From Azadirachta indica (lineage: Eukaryota > Streptophyta > Magnoliopsida > Sapindales > Meliaceae), in assembly GCA_022749755.1 (NCBI GenBank), contig CM040450.1, forward strand, positions 4,206,913 to 4,270,912: a stretch of 64,000 bases of DNA, given 5' to 3'. Shown here piece by piece: positions 1 to 12,455 of the stretch. The translations under genes and the position numbers were made by a program. The notes under the pieces are model-generated. The model was not told the DNA's origin and did no database searches. It saw only the letters and a list, made by a program, of their open reading frames with translations. Each line of letters opens with the position of its first letter. The first letter of the stretch is position 1.

Positions 1-159
1 GCATAATAAGTTGAGGTGAAGGTATCATGATTAGACATGCACACCCTAAATGCACTAATCACTATTTTATAACTTTTATTATTCCCTTTATAACCAAATA
101 AACATACATAAAATATACACATATATACTGATGAAGATTCCAAGGGTGTAAGATTAGAC

Positions 160-297
160 CTGTTTGATGTAATGAGCTATGGATTGACAATCGGAAACCT
201 CATGTAGATCGAGGGCCTGGTAAGCTAACTCCATGACATGGTTTTGCAGCTCCTCTGGCATGTCAGTCTCTCGTACCACAGCTTTTCCTTCCAGCAT
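160..297 (-). CDS. LC8-type dynein light chain, first coding exon (gene continues off the left edge)
   Basis: The 46 codons from the ATG at 297 match the start of the plant LC8/DYNLL light chain, with the hallmark run MPEELQNHVMELAYQALDL. LC8 proteins are ~90-residue dimerisation hubs for motor and non-motor partners; plants lack dynein heavy chains, so the role here is as a hub protein. I chose this start because LC8 proteins begin with a short leader followed by this helix; the open frame extends upstream to 462, but those residues do not look like LC8. The exon ends in CAG followed by GT at 159-158, so the remaining exons with the conserved C-terminal beta strands lie outside the window. 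Family assignment is secure; completeness cannot be judged. Confidence 0.88.
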
Positions 298-1441
298 CTT
301 GATAGGAGAGGGAAGACAAGGTAATATACAAGTGAATGCATGGGAAGCCCTGCAACTACCTCTATATAGCACAAGGTTCCAAAAAGAAAACAAAAAATGC
401 TGGTGGTCGAGGTTAAAAGCAAAGTGATGATATTTTTTATTGTTAACTTCACATTTTGCCAATGAAAATTGAAAATTTGTAAGCGTTAGGAATTGTTAAA
501 TCATAAAGAAAAATATCTTTCTCGGGTATTGATTGCCTAATTCTGCTACTTTCTACTTGCAGCAAATCCCCAGCAAGCATGTTGCTGAAATCTGGGACTT
601 TCAACAGAATATGGGGTAGTTTTCAGAGATTTTGGTGCTCGATTTTGCTGACGCGGCTAATATGAGACAGACATCGTGGGTCATTGAGATAATTGCACGA
701 TGGTTGCAGCCACAGGTGATTGATGCTTTCTCCTTTGTTGATTCCCTGGTGGTTGGTTGGATGTGGTCCAGTGTTACATTGACATAACCAAATAGTATGA
801 ACAAGAGGTTTGTTTGAACCCCAATAGTTTGTGGCTGCTAATAATTGTATACAAGACTATTTCTAGAGCCAGAAAAAGGGTCAGCATTCTAATTTAGGTA
901 GCTTAATTGTCAAGCTCAATTTTTATACATAAATAATAAAGATTTGGACCAGGAGACTACGGCAGAGCTGACATCCAGCACAACAATAGAGAACTAAAAT
1001 ATCAGAAAAAAAAAAATTGCAAAATGGGAAAATGAATGAAATTTCGAGGAATCCATTTCTTTGTTGAACTGTGATATAATCCACAAAGGAACTTCATGAA
1101 GAAATATGTTGAGCTAAATCCTGAAGTAAAGTCGTCATTCTATTCAATTACAATTTTATCAAACCAAATCCACTTCTGAAAACTAACAAAATCTGCCCAA
1201 CTATAGAAATCCCCAATAAAATTAAATGAAAAATTCTCTACCAAGATTACCCTCCTTCATAAACCTGATAAAGAATTTATCATTCAAGTCGGTCAAATGC
1301 AACAAAACGCATCGTTTTGAAGCCCCAGAAAACCTTAATCTTCTCCTCCCCAAATCATTCTGAAGCCAAGAAGGAAAGACGCAAAAGGACCCACAAATAA
1401 ACCCTTCATTTACCAATAACACCCTACTTTGATTAATCAGT
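298..1441. other. Spacer between dynein light chain and MIZ1-like gene
   Basis: This should hold the dynein light chain 5' leader and promoter (nearest 298) and the 3' UTR of the MIZ1-like gene (nearest 1441). Short minus-strand ORFs at 601-804 and 1222-1467 resemble no family I know and have no splice context. No other structure seen. Confidence 0.5.
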
Positions 1442-2185
1442 TCACCTTGATCTAAGCAAGAACACACTGAATTCTTGACCTGGGCACTCGTCTGGATTAA
1501 TCAAATTAAACGACTCCGAGTCAACACCACCAATCACGTGCTCATAGTTAGCCCTCATGTACATTATTTCCTCTGACGAATCCGAACTCGAAGATCCAAA
1601 CCCGGGAGGAATGACACCAGCGCCAACTGTCATTGATTGCATCGTCTTCAACATCAGACGGTTCTGGCCACTCGCTTTTCTACGAACCGCAAAACCCACC
1701 TTGCGTCCATTACAATACATGATCCAGACAGGTACGGAACGGAGCGGGCAGGAACAGAGTTCGGGTCGGGCGCACTCGAGAGCGATCCGGACAAGTCCAC
1801 AGCGCATTTCTTTGACGAGTTGCTGAGTGGGGATGGAGAGTTCAAGGAGAAGAGTGGGCTTCGTTGAGAGACGGTCGTGTTGGACACAGAACCAGACGTG
1901 GCCGCGGCGGTGGCCAAAGATAGTGCCGATGACCATAGACTTGGAGGGGCGCGATGGGGCCACCAACATCGTAGTGCTGTCTTCAGGAGAGGTTGATTCT
2001 TGGTCTTGGTCTTGGCCTTGGTTTTGGGTTTGTTGAGTAATGTTAGTTGAAGTGGATGGGTCGTCAAGGTCGTCTCTCAAGGAGGTGCTGAGACGTTTCC
2101 GGGAGGTGGTTGTTTGGGTGGCAGTAACGGTGGTGGGGAAAATGCAAGGAAAGAAGAATCGACGGAGAGCGTCGATCTTGGACAT
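1442..2185 (-). CDS. MIZU-KUSSEI1-like protein (DUF617)
   Basis: This intronless 247-residue ORF carries the DUF617/MIZ1 domain from about residue 83 to the end. It opens with GTIFGHRRGHVWFC at 87-100 and continues through a conserved stretch around LLLELSIPTQQLVKEM. The N-terminal ~80 residues are Ser/Thr/Gln-rich and probably disordered, as is usual in the family. MIZ1 is required for root hydrotropism in Arabidopsis; most paralogs have no assigned role, so the function here is family-level only. Length and single-exon structure fit the family. The last residues after DECPGQEFSVFLLRS are typical of the domain end, so the ORF looks complete. Confidence 0.9.
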   Translation of the reverse strand: MSKIDALRRFFFPCIFPTTVTATQTTTSRKRLSTSLRDDLDDPSTSTNITQQTQNQGQDQDQESTSPEDSTTMLVAPSRPSKSMVIGTIFGHRRGHVWFCVQHDRLSTKPTLLLELSIPTQQLVKEMRCGLVRIALECARPELCSCPLRSVPVWIMYCNGRKVGFAVRRKASGQNRLMLKTMQSMTVGAGVIPPGFGSSSSDSSEEIMYMRANYEHVIGGVDSESFNLINPDECPGQEFSVFLLRSR

Positions 2186-2939
2186 TGCTGTTACTGTAAT
2201 GGTTTTCTTGATTTGGTATTGAAAGGAGAGGAGAGAATCAAGATGGGTGATGGTTAGGAGAGGACTGAGTAAGAGCTACTACTATTCCTATTCTATTCTA
2301 TACCTGTTCAGTTACAGTTTATTTTATGAATATAAAAATATTTTATAAGGGCGGGAACTGAATATAGCCGTTGGGATTTTACTCGTTTCGGCTTGGCAGG
2401 TTTGGGCTTGTCAAGAGGCCGACACATGTACTTATACGCTTTGGATGGCGTGGCAATTCAGGCCGGGCGTGAAGAGGGCCCATTTTGTTGTTACTTGTTT
2501 TTGCACAATATACTTTTACAAAAAAATTTAAAAATTTATTATTATGAACAAATAAATTAATAACTATTTATTTTGTTTTCTAAAATTTCTTGGCAGTATA
2601 GAAATTTTTAGACAGTGCTTGTTAATAGGTTGGAAAGTTTAGAATTTATTTGATCTAAACCATAAAAAATGCAACCAAGAATTTTTTTTATTTTTGCTAC
2701 ATGCTTTTATAATAAATTGAGAGTTTTGATTGGATAAGGAGGTTGCAACTTAGGATTATTTCAAAACTTTACCCTAATAAAACAAAATGAAGGGCGTAAA
2801 ATCTGTTCATTTTATAAAAAGTTTCGTAAGAGAGGGACTAATCAAACAAGGATAATAACTAATACAAGAAATATGATAGACCAAAGAGAGCTAAAAATAC
2901 AACAGAACTTAAAAAAAGAAATGAAAATCGCCCAGCGTA
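2186..2939. other. Spacer between NPF transporter 3' end and MIZ1-like 5' end
   Basis: This holds the upstream region of the MIZ1-like gene (nearest 2186) and the 3' flank of the NPF gene. AT-rich; I see no gene, repeat or clear core promoter element. Confidence 0.45.
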
Positions 2940-5041
2940 TCAAACAGATTCTTCCTTCTGCATGTTCTCTATGTTTTCAGATTCTTTGCGACCAATGATA
3001 TCGTTAGATACAAAACGGTAAGCAAAGAAAGTAAAATACAATAAATTCAAAACTTCAATTCCTGCAATGAGAAAAAAGAAGTATTCCAGAGTATCCTTGT
3101 TAAGATCAGTGCCTCCCAACCAGGGAGCTTTCGCATACTTTCTTGTTATTCCGTGAATGACACTAACAAGAGCTGAGTTAAAGTAGCTTGCAACTGATAA
3201 GCTGAGAAAGAAAATTGCCCCAGAAACTGTCCTCATTGATTCGGGCAATTGTGTTGTTAAAAATTCCATCAGGGCGACTGCACCAAATGCTTCTGTCATT
3301 CCTGACAAGCAATATTGTGGTATGAGTACAAAAATACTAAGAGGTGATTCGAAAGTGCCATGTTGCAGAGCCGAAAGCCTGCGCTTTTTCTCAACAAACC
3401 CAGATACCAATAAGCTGAGAGTTCCCATTAGAATGCCCATAGTAATCCTTTGTCTCATGTTCAATCTTCTGAGCTTCCCTGTCATTTTCTGTGATAGAGG
3501 TAGATAAACACGTTCATAAAGAAAGATCCAAGTTGAAAGAGAAAGCATTGATAATAGGCCCATCCAGCCTGGTGGGAAATTGAAATTGCCCACCATTTTG
3601 TCCGTCTGAATTGCTTGAAGAATTCCAATTGTGTTCTGCTGGTCCATGGACACGAAAATAAAAATTCCTGATATCCAAACTGGGATCATTCCTACTAACA
3701 TTTTCAGTTGTTCAACTTGTAGCAAACTACATAATCTCCAACCATCCTTGGCCTTCCCTTGCTCATCCAGTTCACTTGAATCCACGATCAGAGCAGCCTT
3801 ATCAAGGCACCTGAATCTATCAGTGTGAGGAAGCTTTTTTGTCTCTGTTTCTGATTCTGATTCTGACAGAGGAGGATCGTAAAAAAAGTTTTCGTATTCT
3901 GATCCAACTTTGGCTCCACGTTTTCTAAAAGCAGCCGTGATAACTTTGGCCATATCAACAAAAACACTTCCTTGTGGCTTCTTGATTATGTAAGTGTGGT
4001 AGCCGATCAAGAAAATGGCAATTGAGAGGAAAAAACAACCAGTTGGGATTCCAAAGCCAAGAATCCAGCTGATATTAGTCTGAATGTAGACAACAGCAGT
4101 GAGAGCAACAATAAGAGCCAGAGTAAATGAGAAGTACCACCAATTGAAGAAGCTCTCTAGTTGTGCTTTTCCCTTTGGTGTTCTGGTATCAAATTGGTCT
4201 GCTCCAAAGGCAATGTTGCAGGGTCTAATGCCTCCAGATCCAATGGCTAGCAACGCTAGACCTGTGAAGAGGATTGCCAGTTGCCAACCCTCAGCCCGTG
4301 GACAATTAGGCCCTTGGCAGGCTGTGGGTCTTAATTCAGGTACACTAGCAGTCAAGGTCATGATTCCCATTCCCTGTGTTGAATTCAAATGCAGAGTATT
4401 CAAATTCCTTTTCCAAGTTAGAATAAAATGTTTATCTATGCGACAAAATTCATCCACAATCATGTGATCAAATTTATCCAGATAATAATCATTTCAATTA
4501 ATATCTAAACTTGTTGCGATCTAGATTATAACATTGTATTTGCATAATTTTCCTGAAGAAAAATAATAATAATGATTGTGAAGAGAATATTTCGGTTTAC
4601 CAGAAAAGACGCAATGGAGCCATAGAGAAGAGTGCGGAATCTGCCTAGATATGTATCAGAAATCAAAGCACCAGGGATCGCTGTAATGTTTGAGGAACCA
4701 GACCAAATGCTGACCACATTTACCAAAAGTATACCATCCATATTGTATTTTGTACGTAAATACACCGTTATGTTCGCAATCAAACTCATGGAAGCCAACT
4801 TCTCAAACGTCTCATTCCCTTCAGATTATTAGAAAAAATCATTAATCAGTATTAAGAAACGATGGAAAAAAAAACATAATTGAAAATGGTAATTAATTGC
4901 AGAACGAATGCATGCACGCATGAATTTACCAAGAATATATTTGATGGATCTCCATCCTCCTTTTGGCTCCTTGGAATTAGGAAGAGGAGGGGAGGGAGAT
5001 TGTTGATCTACTAAAGTTGAACGTATCTCATTACGCTCCAT
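2940..5041 (-). CDS. NPF (NRT1/PTR family) proton-coupled transporter, probably NPF2-type
   Basis: Three exons (5041-4930, 4818-4601, 4373-2940) with GT-AG introns join in frame to a 587-residue protein, the normal length for plant NPF/POT transporters. The proton-coupling ExxEK motif (ETFEK) is at about residues 40-44, formed across the first splice. GGIRPC is at 157-162 and FNWWY at 186-190, followed by a charged central loop and six further hydrophobic segments. Clade members move nitrate, peptides, glucosinolates or hormones at the plasma membrane or tonoplast, and the substrate cannot be read from sequence. The GGWRSIKYILGNETFEK start resembles clades 1 and 2; I favour clade 2. No internal stops, and all splice phases close. 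Confidence 0.9.
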
Positions 5042-5095
5042 TTCTCCTCCTCTCCTTCTTACTTCCCTATTGCTTCCAAAGATTAAAAATTGTTC

Positions 5096-5102
5096 TTATA
5101 TG
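5096..5102 (-). promoter_or_regulatory. Possible TATA element of the NPF gene
   Basis: The minus strand reads CATATAAGAA about 55 bases upstream of the ATG at 5041. Position and composition are acceptable for a plant TATA box with a very short leader, but AT-rich flanks make chance likely. Confidence 0.25.
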
Positions 5103-6686
5103 ATTTTCCGAGGATACAACAATTTTGTTTGCAACAGCTTAAGGGGAATTTCGGAAACTGGAAACCACCTTTTGCATGAGTTGAAGAAGATGTTATAATA
5201 TTTGTTGTAACTGGGGTTTGAAATTGCTGTGTTTATGTTATTTGATTTATTGTACCGCATACCATTATATTTTTCTATTTTAATACAATTTTAAACGCAG
5301 TTATTTCTTTTTCTTATTTTTCTTTACTTCAAAATTAATAAATATTTATAACTGTCCTACCTGATTAAGAAAGTAAACTAATTTAACACTATTAACCACA
5401 CTCAACCAATTTATACACGTTAACACGCATGGTGAAACTGATTGACATAGTCTGGTTGGGTCCGGTTTTCTAAACCGGATTAAAAAAATCACTTTCTAAA
5501 TTTTTTTTCGTCCTGGTCCCGAATTCCATGGAAAACTGGAATCGAACAAGAACCGGATTGATATTAGACAAACAAAATCGAATTAAAACCGGATTCACTT
5601 TCTTTTTTATTTGAATTTGGTCGATCCGATATTTTCAGTTTGAATTTTGGACTTTTGCATATTTATTCTTTAAAAATGGAAAGTAATCTTGTTTTAGTGG
5701 CATAATCTAAAAAATTAAAAATAAAAATTTATTTCTAATTTCGGATTGGTCTGAGTTTTTGATATCAATACTGATAACCAGACTAAACAATTCAGTTACT
5801 TAAAAATAGAATTAAAATCAAATTAAAGTATATAGAGTATTGGCACGAACTTCCAATCTATTTATTACCGTTTTGTGTTAACTCTCATAACTAATTATTA
5901 GAATATTACAAAAAATTATCCGAACAATTTTTTATAAAAAAGAAAGTACTACTGTGCTATGTGAGGTTGTCCAAAATAAACATATACCTCTATTGCGTTA
6001 TGCGAAGTTACAATCAGAAAATTTTATTATTGTCTCAACATTAATTATCTTTTGTTAAATTGGTAAAACAATAATTTGTATTAAATGAAAATTAACGTTG
6101 AACATACCTCTCCTGGTTTAAAAAGTCTTACGTGAGAGCCTACACAATATCATTCCATCATTCAATGTCAATAATTGTCACCAAGTTCAAAATAGGCATT
6201 ACGCTATACATCGCTTAATCACTAGATTAAAATTATTATAAATGATTTTTATGTAGTTTTATAAAACTAAGTTATCACGCATGATGACACGTGATCAGTC
6301 TTATCACAGGAACAGCCAGCTCATGACGACCTTGTTTTGGAAAAATCACACTAGGAAAGGAAAATAAGAGATTGAACTAAACTATTTTCATACAGTTGAG
6401 AATAAATGCCACCAGCTTATTTTCATATTCCATTAACACAGAAAAGAAAGAACTTCCAAGAGTTCAATGTAATTGTGAAGGTTAACATCCTGAATGATGC
6501 TATAGTAAGTACATCATTCTACCAGAACATCAAACTACGATAGCAAGTTACAAGGGCAGCAACTCCCTTTCGCCAGTACTTCCCATGCTGGTAAATTCTC
6601 TCGCACAGGCAGCAATTTTGACCAATTAACTATCACCGAAACCAGCAACTCTACCCTAGTTAAATTTAGGTGGTTAGAAGAGAAAC
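5103..6686. other. Spacer: NPF promoter side and RETICULATA-related 3' flank
   Basis: No coding region is visible. It contains a possible small inverted-repeat element at 5448-5785 (separate entry). The last few hundred bases before 6686 are probably the 3' UTR of the RETICULATA-related gene. Confidence 0.45.
5448..5785. mobile_element. Candidate MITE with 10-bp terminal inverted repeats
   Basis: TAGTCTGGTT at 5448-5457 is matched by its exact complement AACCAGACTA at 5776-5785. The interior is rich in CCGGTT/AACCGG words, including a tight palindrome (CCGGTTTTCTAAACCGG). Size (338 bp) and AT content suit a MITE. I could not find a convincing target site duplication, so the call is tentative. 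Confidence 0.25.
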
Positions 6687-9417
6687 TTATTGCACTCCAC
6701 TCCATCTGGCCCAGTCCACAAACTGCATGCCACCGTAAACATTGTTGGCAAATCGCACACCAACTGTGAAAGCCATTGCAATAGGTGGAACCTGCTTTGC
6801 CACGGGTGATGTTTCTACCAAGCGTTCCAGTCCATTAATGATCTGATAGCGGGTATTGGAAGAGACTGCAAGAAAAACACCTGCCAGTTTCCAGAGAAAA
6901 GAAACTCCAATTATTGAAGAAAAGTGGATACCAAATTCTGTGACAGTGTGAATAAAGAAGCAAGGCATACCCCAAAGAGCTGCACTTTTCAAAAGTGGTG
7001 GCACTGGTATGTCTTCGTCCGATTTCTTTATGGTCCTGGGACAGAAAAATACAGTGAGCCATCCAGTTCAAGAAACAGAAACATGTACATGTAGCAACAA
7101 GCTATCCATTATTTACAAAAGACATCTTAGCAGCTCATTTCTACAAAATATATGATATAACCATAAGACGTGACATATCAAAAAGTGCAAACTGATTATC
7201 ATAAGGATAATTATAGATAAAGCATAATTTGATACTAATTAAGATCTACATCATCTCTGCAAAAGGAAATATCCTATGGCTGATTGAACAGTCTAACAAT
7301 CACTTAGTTATATTGAGATGAATAGTTGCAGCAACAACAGGATAATCCTTCCACTTTCCTTAATGGGCCTCGGGAGGAATAGGGTAGTATGACTCAACAT
7401 AAATTTTACAGTGGCAATAGAAAGCATATCCTTGATCTATATTTCATGTTTCTGATTACTAATACTTGGCTTCTTGTAACTTGTCATATATCAATAAAAC
7501 CACGAACAGCATTGTAGTTATTACAGGGTAACTCAGAGATTATTGGATAATTAAAAGGAATGTCCATTTAAATGACTTTCTTAAATTTGACAGCATGAAT
7601 GAGGTGATTTATATTGCTGTGCACTCTAGTTACACTACAGTAAAAAGTGAACACCAAATAGGTGAAATGGCAAGTAACAGCTATTAAATATACAGGAAGC
7701 ATCCAAGAAGACAGTAGAAGCATACCTCTTGGCAGTCATAATTAAATTTGCAATGCCTTGGCCTATAATACCGCATGCAAATCCAACTGATCCATACATA
7801 ATACCCTGAATACATAACATGCAAATTAATAGTGATTCTAGTAATATATGCCCACAATATAGTCAGTTAACATACATGCAAATATTACCTTATAAAAGTA
7901 CGTAGCAATTCTCTGGTTTACAGAAAATCGACATCCTGGCCTCTCTGCTTCAAATACACTGCACAAGATGATCACTTCAGAGACAGAACTAGTATAGAGA
8001 CCATATTACTAGACAAGATAACCACATTAAGACAAATAGATCAAAGGTTTGCAGGCATCGATTAAATTTTGTTTACAAGGAAACAAATTGAAGTTGTTAT
8101 TGGCATGAACTATTAACCTGCTAGGAAGAGCCGCATATGCATGTTGCATGCGTCCAAGGAATCCTTTAGAAACAGATGGTTGCCCAATGCGCACATAAGG
8201 TGCCAACATACCAACTAAAGCAACATTAACTACCACACCAACCAAAAGATCTGCAACATACAACTCAAATTCTGCCCAGAAGTCTTTGCCTCTCTTTTGA
8301 ACTTCCGCAAATGTAGCACAACAAGAGTCAATGACAATCTACATCAAGTTGACACCAGTAAGCATCTAGATGAAAACTGGCAATAAAACACCACGGTAGA
8401 GGTCCTCTTCAACACTGACATATAATTAATATAGGACATTGTTCATAACTTCAAAAGGATGCAGCCTTTGAATTATAGAACAACTAATGAGTAAAGTCCT
8501 TAATAAGTGATTTTTTTTTCGGCCTATTTATTCCTTCAATTGTTAATATTCTAGTAATTGCATCCATAAAAAATGTTCAAAGATTCACCACAAAAGTAGT
8601 CCTACCACTTAGTTAAAATTAAAATTGGAAAAAGAATATATCAAAACAAGATCAATATACCTCAGTTCCAATCTTGAAAAGGAAAGATGGATCAGCCAAC
8701 ATTCTGTTTCGTAGCATAGCCCATGACCTCATCATAAATCCCAAAGGCCAGCTTGATTGCTGAAAAGGAAACATTAAAACAACCAATTACAACAACATAA
8801 AAATTCTCATGTAATTTAAATCATTATAATTTAATCGACAGTACCTGCAGGTCCAAATATCTAAGTAAGAGCACTTTGCGAATCCCCACAATCTTGGCAG
8901 CCTCTAACATATCTGAGGGAAGACTAGCCCCTCGAGCTTCCACCTCCTTTATTATCTCTTCAAATTTCAAAATGGGTCCGAACTCCTTTTCTTCACTGTC
9001 ATCGCCGTCTCCACCTCCACCTCCACCACCTCCTCCACCATTGTTCAATTTCCCATTTCCACCATTACCATCAAACATATCGCCACCATTACCACCACTA
9101 TCAACTTTTAATTCATAATTGTTATCCAAAACTCCAATATCCTTTTCTGCAATACTATCATTTCCCTCTTTTGTTACAACGTTGGTCGCCACAGAGGATT
9201 GCGGCTCAGCTGGTGACTGTGACATATTAGTCATGACAACAAGCCTCTGTTTTCCTTTCACAGGGACATGAAAAATTGGAAAAGCCACCTCTTTTACTAA
9301 GTTCTTACATCGAACATTATCAAACATCGAACTTTGACTCCATATTTTCCCCAAAACGACCTCGTTTCTCACATTAACTACACGGGACAACCTGAAACCC
9401 GATAAACAACCAGCCAT
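6687..9417 (-). CDS. RETICULATA-related protein (DUF3411), plastid-targeted
   Basis: Seven exons (9417-8845, 8759-8661, 8338-8118, 7958-7889, 7805-7726, 7035-6971, 6880-6687) with GT-AG borders join in frame to 433 residues. Exon 1 encodes a basic, Ser-rich N terminus typical of a transit peptide, an acidic/glycine linker with a run of ten glycines, and the family start EEKEFGPILKFEEIIKE. Later exons give LPSDMLEAAK, FELYVADLLVGVVVN, GIMYGSVGFACGIIGQGIANL, NTRYQIINGLERL and the closing YGGMQFVDWARWSG, all signatures of RE/RER proteins. Arabidopsis RETICULATA and LCD1 mutants have reticulate leaves with fewer mesophyll cells; the proteins sit in the chloroplast envelope and the biochemical role is unknown. 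The gene looks intact. Confidence 0.93.
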
Positions 9418-9641
9418 GTCTCGCCTCCGATATTAAACTCAGAGAAATAAAGTGACGTCGACAAATAAAGGTACGATATTTTCACTACAAATGAAGTACG
9501 ATACGTAAACTACAACTAAGGAAGTACGACAGCAAATCTACCTCGTTTAGCTAGAGAGAAAATGGAGCTAAAGTGAAGCTCTTCAGCGTCTGATAATTCG
9601 ACGAGGATGACGATTCTTCGAAATGATGCTTAGCGGTTACA

Positions 9642-11864
9642 ATGGCGGAGAGGCGGAGACTCGACGCAGAGATATTCGCTTTAACAAGAGACGTTGGCGT
9701 CTGGGATTCTGCTTCCAAGTTCCACCGCTGCCTGCGACTTGTTGAGAAGCTAGTGGCGCTATTATTATGTTTGGGGATAATGACAAATACCCCCCTGATT
9801 TTTTTCCTAATAGAGATATATTCCTTTAGAGTTTGAAACAATACAGATACCTCCCTTGACTTTTATTTTCGATAATTCACTACTTAATTTATTATCATTT
9901 ATGTCTTTAATTTTTTTATATAATAATAATATAATATATATTTTTATTTATTTAATTATAATATTTTATTTCTTATTTTAATATTTTTTACAATATAATT
10001 TTTTAAATATAACAAGTTAATCCTATATTTAATATTTTTTTTACAATATACTAAGATTAAATATATTTTTAACTTGTTATTTCAAAAAAAAAATTGAAAA
10101 AATATTTGAACAATGAGTTAGATTAAACTCATGTTAAAATATTTATAACTTTTTTTTGTAATAAATTTAATATTTAATTGTTAAAAAGATTTTGGAACAT
10201 ATTTTAATATTTTATTCTTATATTAATAATTTTATTTAAAAGATTATATTAAATTTATTATATTTTTTTAGAAAAATTATGAAAATATAAATAAAAAAGT
10301 AAAAAAAAAAAAAAAAAAATTTAGTATAATTTGTTAATAAAATTAGTAATTAGATATATTTTATATTTTTATTAACCAGTATAATTTAATTTTAATTAAA
10401 AAATAAAAAAAAAGAGAAAATTTTTTATTATTTTTATTTGTAATATATATAATATGTATTTATTATTTATATATTTTCATATTTTTAATATTTTTTTCAC
10501 AAAATATTTAAGAATAAGTAAATTTTTTAATTTTTTATTTTAATAAAAAATTTTAAAAAATATAATTATTAAAAAATTTAAATAATAAGATAAATTACAC
10601 TTATACGCTAATATTTTTAATTCTTTACTTTCACTTTTATAATAATAAATATTTAATTAATAAAAAATTTAATTGAAATTATTTTTTTAAAACTAACAAT
10701 AGTAATCAACACTTGAGGTGGATTTTCATTAGTAACTACTATTGAAAATATCTTTAACAAATGATCATTTCAATTTTTTTGAACTAAAATATCTCTGCCT
10801 GAATGTGTTCGGGAGTCATTTTCTGAAAAGTTTTTATTAAGATATTTCGCTCTAAATTAGTTATTTTTGAAATATATATTATATGGTGGTCATTTAAGAA
10901 AATTGATTTTAAATATTGGTTGTTGTTAAAAATTTTCCAATATTTTTTAACTTTTTATTTTTACATGTAATATATTTATTTAAAAAATTCTGTTAAATTT
11001 ATTACATTTTTTTTAAAATGTATAAAAATATAAATAATAAATACATGTTATATATATTACAAATAAAAATAATTAAAAACTTTCTTTTTTTTAATTTGTT
11101 AATTAAAATTAAATTATATTGGATAATAAGAATATAAAATATATTTAATTACTAATTTCATTAACAAATGATACTAAATTTTTTTTATTTTTTTTATTTA
11201 TATTTTCATAATTTTTCTTAAGAAAATATAATAAATTTAATATATTCTTTTAAATAAAAATATTAATATAAGAATAAAATATTAAAACATGTTTTAAAAT
11301 TTTTTTAACAATTAAATATCAAATTTATTGTTAAAAAAAATTATAAATATTTTAACATGACTTTAATCTAATTTATTGTTTAAAATTTTTTTAATAATAT
11401 TTTTTTTTTCAAATTTTTTATTAAAATAACAAATTAGAAATATATTTAGTTTTGATTATATTGTAAAAAAAAATATTAAATATAAAACTAAATTGACATA
11501 TTTAAAAAATTATATTATCAAAAATATTAAAATAAGAACTAAAATATTATAAGTAAATAAAATATATATATATATATTATTATTATTATATAAAAGATTA
11601 AGAATATAAATGATAATAAACTAACCGGTCAATTAATAAAAATAAAAGTCAAAAGATATTTGTCTATTTATCTAAACATATAGAGTATTTATCTTTTTTC
11701 AAACATTAAGTGAGTATTTATTTATTAAGTCAAAAATTAGGGTGTATATGTTATTTTTCCTATGTTTCTTTACTTTCACTTGCCAGTACATTACTAAGTG
11801 CTCTGGTCGTCTCGTACGTGTGGTAGATATTTCTCCCGTGTTTACGTCTCTAGGGTTTTACTAA
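9642..11864 (+). pseudogene. Short plus-strand ORF interrupted by a long-TIR element
   Basis: An ATG at 9642 opens a GC-richer frame starting MAERRRLDAEIFALTRDVGV, head-to-head with the RETICULATA-related gene (225 bp between start codons). The element at 9773-11760 interrupts it after 131 coding bases. Removing the element and one copy of the TATGTTT duplication continues the same frame from 11768 to a TAA at 11862-11864, giving 76 codons in all. I do not recognise the product. It could be a first exon of a gene whose remainder is gone, or an ORF that is open by chance. GTGGTAGAT near 11820 could also be a splice donor. Confidence 0.35.
9773..11760. mobile_element. Long terminal-inverted-repeat DNA element (MULE-like or giant MITE), non-coding
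   Basis: The left arm (about 9773-10485) and right arm (about 11025-11760) are imperfect reverse complements over roughly 0.7 kb. The left terminus GGGATAATGACAAATAC pairs with GGAAAAATAACATATAC read inward from the right end. The arms flank a ~0.5 kb unique core with no ORF. TATGTTT is duplicated directly outside both ends (9766-9772 and 11761-11767). Long inverted repeats and a 7-9 bp duplication suit a non-autonomous Mutator-like element, but without a transposase the superfamily is uncertain. The whole element is extremely AT-rich with long A and T runs. Confidence 0.75.
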
Positions 11865-12455
11865 CTTGCGCACGGTGCGTACAAGTTGTTAGTAATTGTA
11901 GCGGGTTCTCCAAAAAAGCGGCGTATGTGGGTGCGTAGTTTAGCACAGAGCAGCGCCATTTGAAGTCCACAGGATCAAATGAAAGTCGAATTTTTAAATA
12001 AAAATTAGTATAATTTTAATGATTTTTATATCTATTTTAATAATTTTTTATTAATAAATTCATTCAAAGACATTAAATATGTTGTCGTGGTATCTGCGGT
12101 TTATGCGTTAAAACGAACTTGGACCGACTATGGCTTTTATATTTGCAAGTTGATGTTGTCACTTTCCAGCAAGTAATTTGGACTTTATTTTATTTTATTT
12201 ATTTATTTTTCTGATATGTATGAATGAAATATCTCGTGACCAATCAGTCAGCGTTGTCTTGTTCAATTGACTAAAGAATAGTAAGTGCAAAGTCTGCATT
12301 TTTTTTTTTTTTATCTTATATCATGCTTTTGCCGGTTTATTGAATGAAATAAAAGTAAATATTAAAGATATACGAGATTTTAATGTTTAAACATCAGTTA
12401 TTTCAATAAGAGTAGATTGCTTCCGCTAAGCATCTTGAGCTTGAGTTTGAGGGGG
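11865..12455. other. Spacer left of the Copia LTR remnant
   Basis: AT-rich sequence with no ORF of note. The part next to 12455 reads TTGAGTTTGAGGGGG, a likely polypurine tract of the Copia remnant that follows. The rest may be decayed element interior, but I could not recognise any coding domain. Confidence 0.35.

Noticed and set aside
601..1467. Minus-strand ORFs of 67 and 81 codons beside the MIZ1-like gene
   Set aside because: No recognisable domain; they fall in probable UTR or spacer sequence.
9773..11760. Inverted AT-rich block as a matrix attachment region or replication origin
   Set aside because: Paired termini and a flanking target duplication fit a transposable element better.
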